Shown piece after piece: positions 6,595 through 14,530 of a stretch of 46,016 bases of DNA. A program made the translations under genes and the position numbers. The stretch is from positions 1 to 46,016 of the forward strand of contig JAZDOS010000058.1 in assembly GCA_043798375.1 (NCBI GenBank). The letters are read 5' to 3'. A model generated the notes under the pieces. That model did no database searches, was not told the origin of the DNA, and worked only from the letters and a program-made list of their open reading frames with translations. Position 1 is the first letter of the stretch, and each line of letters starts with the position of its first letter. Source of the stretch: JAPLMI01 sp043798375 (lineage in GTDB: Bacteria > Omnitrophota > Gorgyraeia > 2-01-FULL-45-10).

Positions 6595-7935
6595 AAGGCC
6601 CGGTATCGCTATCGCGACGCCGACCTTAAACCATTCGAAGAAAGTTACAAGCCCAAGTTTTCGTTTTTCCATCAATCCGACCGCCACTATATTTGCAGTG
6701 CTTCCTATTATCGTCAGGTTCCCGAGTATGGTCGAGCCGAATAAGATGGACCACCATAACGGGAAGACATTGATATCCATAGCGCCTATATCTTTTATTA
6801 TAGGGACGAACGTAGCCACGGCAAGCACGTTATCCATGACCGATGTCAGAGCGCCGCTGGTCCAGATGCAGATACCCATCAGCCTCGGAATGTTGTTTCC
6901 CGCCAGCTCTATTATCCTTTCGGCAAAGACTCCGGTGATGCCCTGGTATTTCAGCGTGCCCACCGACGCGAAAAGGAACAGGAAGAATGAGAGCGTCCAC
7001 CAGTCAACCCGTTTCTCGACGATATTACGCGCCTCGTTTTTTGCTATCAATAAAACGGCGGCGGCCCCCGTAAGCGCCATCCCTAAAAGCATCGTGTTTT
7101 TTGTAAGGCCGAATAGATGCTCTATCCGGGCATGGAATATCAGCCCGAAGACGACGAGCGCGAATATTACCCCGGATACAAGAACGCTTTTAGGCACGGC
7201 GGTTTTTTCGGGCGAGAGTATTCCGGTATCGATATCTTTTTTATGTTTATTCATCGCCTGATGAAGCTTATCTATATCCTTCCTGTAATATATGAAGAGC
7301 ATGATAATTGTCGCTGTCAAAACTACAATCGATATCGGCGCGGCCCACCTGATAAAGTCCATAAATCCGAGGCCGCTTCTCAAGGCGATTATAACACCCA
7401 CAGGGTTGCCCACAACGGTTGCGCTCGATCCGATATTGGTGGCAAAAACCACCATTATGACAAAAGGCACCGGATTTAATTTATATTTTGAGGTGATATT
7501 GAGCATTGCCGCGGCCATAAAGAGGATGGATGTGACCTCGTCCACAAGGGCCGCTGAAACGGCAGAGGCGACGAGTATCAGCACAAGAAGCCTCCTGCCA
7601 TGCATGCCGACAAGCACTATAAGCTTATTCATAAGGTGTTCGAAGAACTTATTCTCCTCAAGAAATCCCACCACTATCATCATCCCGATAAGAAATAGCA
7701 CTATATCGAGGCCGGCAAATTCTACTATGTGGGGAACGTCGAGAAGCCCTGCGGACAGAAGGAACGCGACGCCCAGAAAGGCGAATGCGAGGCGATACTG
7801 CCAGAAAAAGATGGCGCCGAAGAAGATGGACGAAAATCCCCCCACGGAAGCCAGCTGCTCGGCGGACAACCCTAAAGAAGACGCCGCTAATACCGTCACG
7901 GCTATGGAGAATATGTAGAAGAAAGCGTTTCTCAT
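6544..7935 (-). CDS. ArsB/NhaD-type ion permease (SLC13-like)
   Basis: A 463-residue membrane protein with about 11-12 hydrophobic segments. Conserved features of the ion-transporter superfamily are visible in both halves: SAALVDEVTSILFMAAAML followed by IGSSATVVGNPVGVIIA in the first, and SGALTSVMDNVLAVATFVPII then LGNLTIIGSTANIVAVGL in the second. Such proteins exchange Na+ for H+ (NhaD) or move arsenite or anions (ArsB, SLC13). The paired D-E/D-N helices lean towards Na+/H+ antiport, but the substrate is not fixed. The 3' end overlaps the FMN-binding gene. Confidence 0.85.
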   Translation of the reverse strand: MRNAFFYIFSIAVTVLAASSLGLSAEQLASVGGFSSIFFGAIFFWQYRLAFAFLGVAFLLSAGLLDVPHIVEFAGLDIVLFLIGMMIVVGFLEENKFFEHLMNKLIVLVGMHGRRLLVLILVASAVSAALVDEVTSILFMAAAMLNITSKYKLNPVPFVIMVVFATNIGSSATVVGNPVGVIIALRSGLGFMDFIRWAAPISIVVLTATIIMLFIYYRKDIDKLHQAMNKHKKDIDTGILSPEKTAVPKSVLVSGVIFALVVFGLIFHARIEHLFGLTKNTMLLGMALTGAAAVLLIAKNEARNIVEKRVDWWTLSFFLFLFASVGTLKYQGITGVFAERIIELAGNNIPRLMGICIWTSGALTSVMDNVLAVATFVPIIKDIGAMDINVFPLWWSILFGSTILGNLTIIGSTANIVAVGLMEKRKLGLVTFFEWFKVGVAIAIPGLLLAHILLVAQLGWMPR

Positions 7936-7941
7936 GTCGTT

Positions 7942-7970
7942 ATACTAACATACCGCGCGGCACTTAACAA
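7942..7970 (-). promoter_or_regulatory. Promoter for the ion permease, giving an almost leaderless transcript
   Basis: On the minus strand TTGTTA (7965-7970), 17 bases, then TAGTAT (7942-7947). The ATG is at 7935, about 7 bases past the -10, and no Shine-Dalgarno stretch is present. The transcript would thus start at or very near the start codon. Confidence 0.5.
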
Positions 7971-7980
7971 TATTTTTTTG

Positions 7981-8009
7981 TTGAGGAAATTTCTTTTTAG
8001 TTATATAGT
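7981..8009 (+). promoter_or_regulatory. Sigma70-type promoter for the thioredoxin/carbamoyltransferase unit
   Basis: TTGAGG (7981-7986), a 17-base spacer and TATAGT (8004-8009) point towards the thioredoxin gene. The palindromic repeat at 8026 would lie in the 5' leader of the transcript. Confidence 0.55.
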
Positions 8010-8025
8010 ATATGTGCTTGATCGT

Positions 8026-8076
8026 TCTAACCAGGTTAGATATTCTGGAAAATCTGGTAGGACTAACCTGGTTAGA
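8026..8076 (+). repeat. Dispersed palindrome, TAACCAGGTTA family
   Basis: TCTAACCAGGTTAGA and CTAACCTGGTTAGA form the outer arms around a 22-base spacer. Each arm is itself nearly palindromic. The same two-arm arrangement recurs at 24141 and 45831, and partial copies at 12804 and 40371. Here it lies between a promoter and the thioredoxin RBS. Confidence 0.85.
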
Positions 8077-8094
8077 TATATGGGAGAATCGATT

Positions 8095-8409
8095 ATGGTA
8101 GAGTTAACCGAAACGAATTTTGAGACCGAGGTGCTGAAATCGGACAAGCCGGTGCTCGTCGATTTCTGGGCGCCCTGGTGTATGCCGTGCAAGATCATCG
8201 CGCCTGCCGTTGAGGAGCTCGCGAAGGAGCTTCGCGGAAGGCTGAAGGTCCTGAAGCTGAACGTCGACGAATCTCCCGAGATAGCGACCCGGCTTTCGAT
8301 ATTCAATATTCCCGTCCTCGTCTTATTCAAAGGCGGCGAAGAAGTTTCGCGCATGGTAGGCGTTAATTCAAAAGAAGCCCTCGTCACGAAGATAACCGGT
8401 TTTCTATGA
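8095..8409 (+). CDS. trxA: Thioredoxin
   Basis: A 104-residue thioredoxin fold with the family's usual length. The redox site is WAPWCMPCK (Cys29, Cys32); the usual Gly between the cysteines is Met, a modest change that could alter redox potential. FNIPVLVLFKGG holds the cis-Pro. I chose the ATG at 8095 because GGGAGA sits 7 bases upstream; a longer in-frame ORF starts before the palindromic repeat and has no such site. The stop overlaps the next start (ATGA), so it is translationally coupled to the carbamoyltransferase, a pairing whose meaning is unclear. Confidence 0.93.
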   Translation: MVELTETNFETEVLKSDKPVLVDFWAPWCMPCKIIAPAVEELAKELRGRLKVLKLNVDESPEIATRLSIFNIPVLVLFKGGEEVSRMVGVNSKEALVTKITGFL

Positions 8410-10223
8410 ACATCCTGGGCATCTCCTGTTTTTACCACGACTCGTCCGCGGCGCTCGTGAAGGACGGTGATATTATTGCCGCCGCGCAGGAAGAACGCTT
8501 TACTCGAAAGAAGCACGATCACTCATTTCCCTCCAACGCCATAAATTACTGCCTTCGCGAAGGCGGCATCTCCATAAAAGATATCGATTGCGCAGCCTTC
8601 TACGACAAGCCTTTTATAAAATTCGAAAGGATCCTCGAAACCTATATCGCCTATGCCCCTTTCGGGATAAGGTCCTTCATCAAGGCGGTGCCATTATGGA
8701 TAAAGAAAAAATTGTGGATGAAGGAGTTGATAAGAAAGGAATTGGGGTACGATGGTTTAATGATATTTCCCGAACACCACGAATCTCACGCGGCTAGCGC
8801 CTTCTTCCCGTCGCCGTATAAGGAAGCGGCGATAATTACGATGGACGGCGTGGGCGAATGGGCGACGGCATCGCTCGGCGCGGGTAAAGATAATATCGTA
8901 TCCATAAAATCCGAGATAAGGTTTCCGCATTCGCTGGGCCTTCTCTATTCCGCGTTTACCTACTATACCGGATTCAAAGTGAATTCGGGCGAATATAAAG
9001 TAATGGGGCTGGCGCCATACGGCAAACCGGTTTTCAAAGACCTTATCCTGCGCGAGCTGATAGATTTAAAAGCCGACGGTTCTTTTAAGCTTAATATGAA
9101 GTATTTCAATTACTGCGCGGGCCTAACGATGACGAACTCGAGGTTCCACAGGCTTTTCGGCGGGCCGCCGCGAAAGCCGGAGTCGAAACTGGCCCGGCGG
9201 GATATGGATATCGCCTCATCTATCCAGGAAGTTACGGAAGAGGCGATGCTCGCGATAGCGAAACATGCCAGAAAAATTACAGGCAAGGATTACCTTGTCA
9301 TGGCGGGCGGCGTCGCGTTAAATTGCGTCGGGAACGGAAGGATCCTGCGGGAGGCCGGATTTAAGGATATATGGATCCAGCCGGCGGCAGGAGATGCCGG
9401 CGCGGCCCTGGGCGCGGCGTTATTTACATGGTACCAGTATTTGGGCAACAAGCGGAACGCCGATAATATTAACGATTTTCAGAAAGGATCTCTCATCGGC
9501 CCGGAATACAGCAATGACGAGATTTTGGAATTCCTGAAAGCCAGGAACGCCCCCTGCGTAATACTGAAGGATGATGAAATTCCCGCGAAAATAGCGGATC
9601 TCATCGCCGCGGAAAAAGTTATAGGATGGTTTGAGGGCCGGATGGAGTTCGGGCCGCGCGCGCTCGGCGCCCGCTCGATAATCGGAGACGCGCGATCGCC
9701 TAAAATGCAGGAAACGATGAACCTGAAGATAAAATTCAGGGAGAGTTTCAGGCCGTTCGCGCCGTCGGTATTGGAGGAAAAGACGGGCGATTACTTTGAT
9801 TTAAGCGCGAAGAGCCCTTATATGCTTCTCGTGGGGCCGGTCAAAGAGTCCAGAAGGCGGCGGATGAGCGAGGACGAAGAGAACCTGTTCGGGATCGATA
9901 AGCTGAACGTCGCGCGCAGCGATATCCCGGCGGTGACGCACGTCGATTACTCCGCGCGGGTCCAGACCGTGGATCGCAAAACGAACCCGCTATTCTACGA
10001 TGTGATAAAGAAATTTGATGCATTACACGGCTCGTCTGTTATAATTAATACCTCCTTCAATGTGAGGGGCGAGCCGATCGTCGAAAGCCCGAAGGACGCT
10101 TACACGTGCTTCATGCGGACGAATATGGACTACCTTATCATGGGTAACGCCCTTCTCGAAAAGACTTCGCAGAAACCGCTCGACAAAGATATCGACTGGC
10201 TGAAAGAATACGAGCTTGACTAA
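8406..10223 (+). CDS. O-carbamoyltransferase, NodU/TobZ/SxtI family
   Basis: A 605-residue protein of the usual family length. The N-terminal Kae1/ASKHA-like half has MNILGISCFYHDSSAALV, QEERFTRKKHD, the metal-binding EHHESHAASAFF and SGEYKVMGLAPYG. MAGGVALNCVGNGR and QPAAGDAGAALG follow. The C-terminal YrdC-like part has EGRMEFGPRALGARSI, FRPFAPSVL and INTSFNVRGEPIV. These enzymes carbamoylate hydroxyl groups of sugars, antibiotics or toxins using carbamoyl phosphate and ATP through carbamoyl-adenylate. The acceptor here is unknown. Coupled to thioredoxin upstream and followed by SxtJ-like and DUF5989 membrane proteins, a known conserved trio. Confidence 0.93.
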   Translation: MNILGISCFYHDSSAALVKDGDIIAAAQEERFTRKKHDHSFPSNAINYCLREGGISIKDIDCAAFYDKPFIKFERILETYIAYAPFGIRSFIKAVPLWIKKKLWMKELIRKELGYDGLMIFPEHHESHAASAFFPSPYKEAAIITMDGVGEWATASLGAGKDNIVSIKSEIRFPHSLGLLYSAFTYYTGFKVNSGEYKVMGLAPYGKPVFKDLILRELIDLKADGSFKLNMKYFNYCAGLTMTNSRFHRLFGGPPRKPESKLARRDMDIASSIQEVTEEAMLAIAKHARKITGKDYLVMAGGVALNCVGNGRILREAGFKDIWIQPAAGDAGAALGAALFTWYQYLGNKRNADNINDFQKGSLIGPEYSNDEILEFLKARNAPCVILKDDEIPAKIADLIAAEKVIGWFEGRMEFGPRALGARSIIGDARSPKMQETMNLKIKFRESFRPFAPSVLEEKTGDYFDLSAKSPYMLLVGPVKESRRRRMSEDEENLFGIDKLNVARSDIPAVTHVDYSARVQTVDRKTNPLFYDVIKKFDALHGSSVIINTSFNVRGEPIVESPKDAYTCFMRTNMDYLIMGNALLEKTSQKPLDKDIDWLKEYELD

Positions 10224-10258
10224 CCACCGTAACCTCGCAGGTTGAATCTACGAGGTTG
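10221..10258 (+). repeat. Degenerate palindrome starting in the carbamoyltransferase stop codon
   Basis: AACCTCG (10231-10237) pairs with CGAGGTT (10251-10257). The stretch begins with the TAA stop followed by CC, the same TAACC start as other family members. It is a shorter, eroded relative of the copy at 10863. Confidence 0.55.
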
Positions 10259-10272
10259 ACAAAGGTAATAAA

Positions 10273-10686
10273 ATGTGGGATGAAATAAAAAACATAAAAA
10301 GCGGGAAGAAGGAACTGCGCGAGTTTGGCTTGACCATCGGGATAATTCTTGTTATCTTAGGCGGTATCGCCGCATGGCGCGGGAAACCTGTATATCCGTA
10401 TTTCTTAAGTTTCGGCATCGCCTTCATAGCGGCGGGAATTATAATGCCTGCGGCATTGAGATTCCCGCAAGTCGCATGGATGACGATTGCCGTGATAGTA
10501 GGTTTTTTTATGAACCGGCTCATTCTTTCGATACTATTTTACACGGTTATCACGCCTATCGGGATAATCATGCGGATTTTAGGAAAAGACGTATTGGACC
10601 AGAGGATCGATAAATCGGCTCCTTCTTATTGGAAGAAAAGGGAAACAACTACAAAGACAAAAGAGAGCTATCAAAATCAATACTAG
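10273..10686 (+). CDS. SxtJ-family membrane protein
   Basis: A 137-residue protein with three to four hydrophobic segments (GLTIGIILVILGGIAAW, YFLSFGIAFIAAGIIM, VAWMTIAVIVGFFMNRLILSILFYTVITPIGIIMR) and the conserved end GKDVLDQRID..PSYWKKRE. That pattern and the position directly after a carbamoyltransferase fit the SxtJ family, first noted in saxitoxin clusters and common beside O-carbamoyltransferases elsewhere. The function is unknown; it may hold the enzyme or its lipid-linked substrate at the membrane. The gene ends 11 bases before the DUF5989 start. Confidence 0.85.
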   Translation: MWDEIKNIKSGKKELREFGLTIGIILVILGGIAAWRGKPVYPYFLSFGIAFIAAGIIMPAALRFPQVAWMTIAVIVGFFMNRLILSILFYTVITPIGIIMRILGKDVLDQRIDKSAPSYWKKRETTTKTKESYQNQY

Positions 10687-10697
10687 AGGAGATGACG

Positions 10698-10856
10698 ATG
10701 GGTAACGTCGGATTTCTTAAGGAATTATGGGGTTTCATGAAGACAAGGAAGAAATGGTGGCTTCTTCCTATTATCATTATGCTTATGCTTCTGGGGCTTC
10801 TCATAATATTTACCGAATCAAGCGCCGTCGCGCCGTTTATTTATACGCTGTTTTAA
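10698..10856 (+). CDS. DUF5989 small membrane protein, 52 aa
   Basis: A single-pass protein: a short amphipathic start (GFLKELWGFMKTRKKWW), a helix LLPIIIMLMLLGLLIIFTESSAVAPFIY and a short tail. This is the DUF5989 pattern, the third member of the carbamoyltransferase/SxtJ trio. I prefer the second ATG at 10698, since AGAGGAG lies 6 bases before it; the first ATG at 10692 touches the SD sequence. No biochemical role is known. Confidence 0.85.
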   Translation: MGNVGFLKELWGFMKTRKKWWLLPIIIMLMLLGLLIIFTESSAVAPFIYTLF

Positions 10857-10862
10857 CCGATA

Positions 10863-10913
10863 CAACCTCGTAGGTTACCTACCAGTTAACCTTGAAGGTA
10901 ACCTACGAGGTTG
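10863..10913 (+). repeat. Perfect 18-bp palindrome, CAACCTCGTAGGTTACCT type
   Basis: CAACCTCGTAGGTTACCT (10863-10880) and AGGTAACCTACGAGGTTG (10896-10913) are exact reverse complements around a 15-base loop. It fills the gap between the DUF5989 stop and the purN start. In RNA it would form a strong hairpin just upstream of the purN start codon, so it could separate the two units or affect purN translation. Confidence 0.9.
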
Positions 10914-10923
10914 AAAGGTAAGA

Positions 10924-11523
10924 ATGAATATAGCGATACTCTGCTCGGGAAGGGGGACGAATCTTCAGGCGATAATCGACAGTGTTAAGTCGGGCTATAT
11001 CCCGGCTAAAATAGCGCTCGTTATGAGCGACAATGAAGGCGCGCTTGCCCTGGAGAGGGCGAAAAAAGCCGGTATCGAAACGCTCGTCCTTAATAAGAAA
11101 AATTTTAAGACACGCGACGATTTCGACAAAGAGATCGCGAAGAATCTGAAGAAAAGGAATGTCGAGCTTGTCATCCTGGCCGGCTTCATGAGGTTGTTGA
11201 GCCGGTATTTTATAAAGGAATACAAAAACAGAATCATGAACATCCACCCGGCGCTCTTACCTTCATTTAAGGGAATGCGCGGGGTTTCCGACGCGCTGGA
11301 ATACGGCGTGAAGGTTACCGGCCCGACAGTCCATTTTGTAGATGAAGAGCTCGACCACGGACCGATAATATTACAGAGGGCCGTCGAAGTTAAGGACGAT
11401 GATACGGAAGAGAGTTTGTTGGGACGTGTCCACAAAGAGGAGCACAAAATATACCCTGAGGCGATCAAATTGTTCGTCGAGGGAAAATTAAAAATACAGG
11501 GAAGGAGAGTAACGGCAACATGA
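10924..11523 (+). CDS. purN: Phosphoribosylglycinamide formyltransferase
   Basis: Transfers the formyl group of 10-formyl-tetrahydrofolate to GAR in purine synthesis. The 199-residue protein starts NIAILCSGRGTNLQAII (phosphate-binding loop). It has NIHPALLPSFKG with catalytic Asn106 and His108, and ELDHGPIILQ with Asp144, matching the numbering of the E. coli enzyme. The other visible purine genes lie 10 kb downstream; this one is instead coupled to enolase by an ATGA overlap. A strong hairpin repeat precedes it. Confidence 0.96.
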   Translation: MNIAILCSGRGTNLQAIIDSVKSGYIPAKIALVMSDNEGALALERAKKAGIETLVLNKKNFKTRDDFDKEIAKNLKKRNVELVILAGFMRLLSRYFIKEYKNRIMNIHPALLPSFKGMRGVSDALEYGVKVTGPTVHFVDEELDHGPIILQRAVEVKDDDTEESLLGRVHKEEHKIYPEAIKLFVEGKLKIQGRRVTAT

Positions 11524-12806
11524 AGACCGGTATTAAAGATGTGAAGGCGCGCGAAATACTCGATTCAAGAGGAAATCCGACGGTTGAAGTCGATATGATT
11601 CTGGAAGATGGTTCGTTCGGCAGGGCCGCAGTCCCGAGCGGCGCGTCCACCGGCGAACACGAGGCGGTGGAGCTTCGTGACGGAGACAAGTCGCGATACG
11701 GCGGCAAGGGGGTCCTGAAGGCTGTCGCGAACGTTAACGGCGAAATAAAGAAGAGGATTTTAGGTAAGGATGCGCTCAAGCAGGGCGAGCTCGACCAGTC
11801 ATTGATAGACCTTGACGGCACGCCGAATAAGGGAAGACTCGGCGCGAACGCGATACTCGGCGTCTCTCTTGCGGCGGCAAAGGCCGCGGCCGTGTCCAAA
11901 GGCATGCCGTTATACAGATACATAGGGGGCGATAAGGCAAAAACGCTTCCGATCCCGATGATGAATATTTTAAACGGCGGTTCTCACGCCGACAATAACG
12001 TCGATCTCCAGGAGTTTATGGTGATGCCGATAGGCGCGGATTCGTTCAAAGAAGCCCTGAGGTGGGGCGCCGAAGTATTTCACAACCTTAAAAAGATCCT
12101 GCGCGGCAAAAAATTGTCTACCGCTGTCGGTGATGAAGGCGGATTCGCGCCGGACCTGAAATCCAACGAGGAAGCGGTTGAAGTGATTCTTGCCGCGATC
12201 GACAAGGCAGGTTATAAGGCAGGTAAAGACATAGCCATTGCCCTCGATCCCGCCGCGAGCTCTTTTTATGAGAATGGCGAATATATCCTGGAGGCGGAAC
12301 CAAAAAAAGAAAATTCATCCGGCGACATGGTGGAATTTTACAGCCGCTGGGCCGGGAAATACCCTATTGTATCGATCGAGGACGGGCTGGCGGAAGATGA
12401 TTGGGACGGTTGGATTGCCCTGACGCAAAATCTGGGTAAATCGATCCAGCTTGTCGGCGACGACCTTTTCGTTACCAATGTGAAACGCCTGCGAATGGGC
12501 ATAGAGAAAAAGGCGGCGAATTCGGTCCTCATCAAGTTAAACCAGATAGGCACTCTTACGGAGACGCTCGACACGATCGATCTTGCCAGAAGAAACGGCT
12601 ACACCGCCGTTGTCTCTCACCGCTCGGGCGAGACTGAGGATACGACCATCGCTCATCTTGTCGTCGCGATGAATACGGGCCAGATAAAGACAGGCTCGAT
12701 CTGTAGGTCAGAGAGGATCTGCAAGTATAACGAACTCTTACGCATCGAGGAAGAACTCGGTAAGAAGGCCGTCTACGGCCCTGCCACCCGGCCGAAGCTC
12801 AGGTAA
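11520..12806 (+). CDS. eno: Enolase
   Basis: Converts 2-phosphoglycerate to phosphoenolpyruvate in glycolysis. It is 428 residues, the normal length. Visible motifs: AREILDSRGNPTVEVD at the start, GASTGEHEAVELRDGD, VGDEGGFAPDL, SIEDGLAEDDWDGW (metal ligands), LIKLNQIGTLTETL with the catalytic Lys, and SHRSGETEDTTIAHL. Its start overlaps the purN stop. The stop codon is the first triplet of a TAACCTGG palindromic repeat. ftsB-like follows, as in many Proteobacteria. Confidence 0.98.
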   Translation: MKTGIKDVKAREILDSRGNPTVEVDMILEDGSFGRAAVPSGASTGEHEAVELRDGDKSRYGGKGVLKAVANVNGEIKKRILGKDALKQGELDQSLIDLDGTPNKGRLGANAILGVSLAAAKAAAVSKGMPLYRYIGGDKAKTLPIPMMNILNGGSHADNNVDLQEFMVMPIGADSFKEALRWGAEVFHNLKKILRGKKLSTAVGDEGGFAPDLKSNEEAVEVILAAIDKAGYKAGKDIAIALDPAASSFYENGEYILEAEPKKENSSGDMVEFYSRWAGKYPIVSIEDGLAEDDWDGWIALTQNLGKSIQLVGDDLFVTNVKRLRMGIEKKAANSVLIKLNQIGTLTETLDTIDLARRNGYTAVVSHRSGETEDTTIAHLVVAMNTGQIKTGSICRSERICKYNELLRIEEELGKKAVYGPATRPKLR

Positions 12807-12830
12807 CCTGGCAAATCTAACCAGGTTAGA
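12804..12830 (+). repeat. Palindrome of the TAACCTGG family containing the eno stop codon
   Basis: TAACCTGG (12804-12811) and CCAGGTTA (12821-12828) are exact reverse complements, with CAAATCTAA between. The first three bases are the enolase stop. It resembles the right half of the longer copies at 24141 and 45831 (CTGGCAGATCTAACC). Confidence 0.8.
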
Positions 12831-12838
12831 ATTTATCT

Positions 12839-13114
12839 ATGAAGCGAATAGGGTCAATGAAACTCTGGATTATAGCCGGCGTCCTCGTCGTGATCTTCCT
12901 GCCCCCCTTCGCCAAATACCAGGAACTGCGTTATAAGAACAAGAAGCTGGAAGAGCGCATGGTAGCCCTCGATGAAGAAACGAAGCGGCTTACGGAAGAG
13001 AAGAAGAAGCTGGAGACGGATATCACCTACATCGAAAAACGCGCGCGTGAAAAGATCGGCGTCGTCCGCAAAGGCGAGATAGTTATCAAAGAAGTCCCCG
13101 CCAGGAAGAAATAG
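12839..13114 (+). CDS. ftsB: FtsB/DivIC-like septum formation initiator
   Basis: A 91-residue single-pass protein: short basic N-terminus, one membrane helix (LWIIAGVLVVIFLPPF), then a coiled coil (about residues 28-70, heptads of KLEERMVALDEETKRL) and the typical end YIEKRAREKIGVVRKGEIVIKE. FtsB bridges FtsL and FtsQ in the divisome. The position directly after eno agrees with the family. Length is normal. Confidence 0.85.
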   Translation: MKRIGSMKLWIIAGVLVVIFLPPFAKYQELRYKNKKLEERMVALDEETKRLTEEKKKLETDITYIEKRAREKIGVVRKGEIVIKEVPARKK

Positions 13115-13162
13115 CCCCGGATTTTTATCCAGACATATTCCCGACATATCCAGACTTTTCTC

Positions 13163-13191
13163 TTTACAACAGTACCCTCTTCTGATATCAT
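13163..13191 (+). promoter_or_regulatory. Promoter for initiator tRNA
   Basis: TTTACA (13163-13168), a 17-base spacer, TATCAT (13186-13191). The tRNA begins 12 bases after the -10, so the primary transcript would start close to its 5' end. Confidence 0.55.
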
Positions 13192-13202
13192 AATAATTAC
13201 AT

Positions 13203-13279
<77 letters not shown>

Positions 13280-13294
13280 AATTTTGCCTCATCC

Positions 13295-13327
13295 AAAGGG
13301 AAACCTTTTTAAAAAAGGTTTCCCTTT
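13295..13327. terminator. Bidirectional intrinsic terminator
   Basis: AAAGGGAAACCTTTTT and AAAAAAGGTTTCCCTTT form a perfect long stem with T-rich sequence on both strands. It separates initiator tRNA (+) from the decarboxylase (-) and can serve both. Confidence 0.85.
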
Positions 13328-13357
13328 AATGTATTCCTTCCAAAATATATAGTTTTT

Positions 13358-14515
13358 CTATTTATTGATATGCACTACCTTGGCTGGGGGGAAGCCGTTG
13401 AAGTAAGTAGAGGAAGCTATCGAGTAAGCCCCGATGTTCTCCGCATATAGAAGATCGCCGATCTCGAGCTCGGGAAGCTCCTCGGCGACCGAGATCGTAT
13501 CGAACGCATCACAGGTAGGCCCAAATACCGCCGAGACTTTCAGTTCACCTTCCTTAAATGCCTTCAATGGATATGTGCAATGGTCAAATACTATCCCTGA
13601 AAACGTGTGGTAGACGCCGTCATCGAGATAGTAGCAAGTCTTTCCATCGCGGACAGCCTTACCGATGATTTTAGTAACAAGCGTCGCGGCATTGGCGACC
13701 ATGAAGCGGCCGGGCTCGGCTAGGATTTCGATATCTTTCGGGAAGAGACGATCAAATTCGGTATTAAGTTTACGCGCGAGCGTCTTGAATGATTTAACTT
13801 TACTGTTATACTTTACAGGGAATCCGCCGCCGATATCAAGTATCTTTATCTTATGTCCACGCGACTCCGACTCTTTCATGATTGATGCGGAAAGCTGCAA
13901 TGCCTGCATGTAATTCTCGAAATTATTGCACTGGCTCCCGACGTGGAAGCTGATACCCTCGACCACCAGGCCCGTTTTGAATGCCTCTATTATCAGGTCG
14001 ACCGCCTCGCCCGGATGCGCTCCGAATTTCGAGGAGAGCTCGACCATGGAGCCGGTGTTAGGGACACGTATCCTTAATACCAGCCCGGCGTGCGGGGCGT
14101 GTTCCTTTATTTTTTTCAACTCGTCGATATTATCGAATGTCACGAGAGGTTTGTATTGGTCCAACTCGCGCAGGGTCTCGATCTGTTTTATCGTGTTGGC
14201 GTAGATGATCTTGTCCCAGATGAAGTCCTGGCGCTCTTTCGGCGGAAGATTCTTGATATACTCGTGTACGATCATGAATTCCGGCATCGAAGCGACGTCG
14301 AAGCTCGCGCCGATATTGTACAATGTCCGCACTATTTCGGGATTGGAATTCGCCTTTACGGCGAAATAGGCCTGGACCCTCGGAAGCGCTTCCTTGAAGT
14401 CTCTGTAATTCTGCCTTATCTTTTCGTGGTCCAGGATGAAGACCGGCGTGCCGTTTTTTTCAGCGATCTCTTTTATGTTATCAAGCGAAGTTTTTTCGAT
14501 CATCAATTGTTTCAT
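13358..14515 (-). CDS. PLP-dependent ornithine (or ornithine/lysine) decarboxylase, fold type III
   Basis: Makes putrescine (or cadaverine) from ornithine (or lysine). It is 385 residues and alanine-racemase-like. The PLP Lys is in FAVKANSNP (Lys54). SFHVGSQC, LDIGGGFPV, AEPGRFMVA (phosphate binding) and the active-site GPTCDAFD follow; the Cys-Asp in the last motif is typical of ODC rather than diaminopimelate decarboxylase. It lies 15 bases downstream of homospermidine synthase on the same strand, which strongly suggests putrescine supply. Carboxynorspermidine decarboxylase and DapF-type alternatives lack this Cys motif. Confidence 0.88.
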   Translation of the reverse strand: MKQLMIEKTSLDNIKEIAEKNGTPVFILDHEKIRQNYRDFKEALPRVQAYFAVKANSNPEIVRTLYNIGASFDVASMPEFMIVHEYIKNLPPKERQDFIWDKIIYANTIKQIETLRELDQYKPLVTFDNIDELKKIKEHAPHAGLVLRIRVPNTGSMVELSSKFGAHPGEAVDLIIEAFKTGLVVEGISFHVGSQCNNFENYMQALQLSASIMKESESRGHKIKILDIGGGFPVKYNSKVKSFKTLARKLNTEFDRLFPKDIEILAEPGRFMVANAATLVTKIIGKAVRDGKTCYYLDDGVYHTFSGIVFDHCTYPLKAFKEGELKVSAVFGPTCDAFDTISVAEELPELEIGDLLYAENIGAYSIASSTYFNGFPPAKVVHINK

Positions 14516-14530
14516 TCCCGCTCCCGTTGT

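Noticed and set aside
7117..7918. Long plus-strand frames opposite the ion permease
   Set aside because: Shadows of hydrophobic codons read on the other strand.
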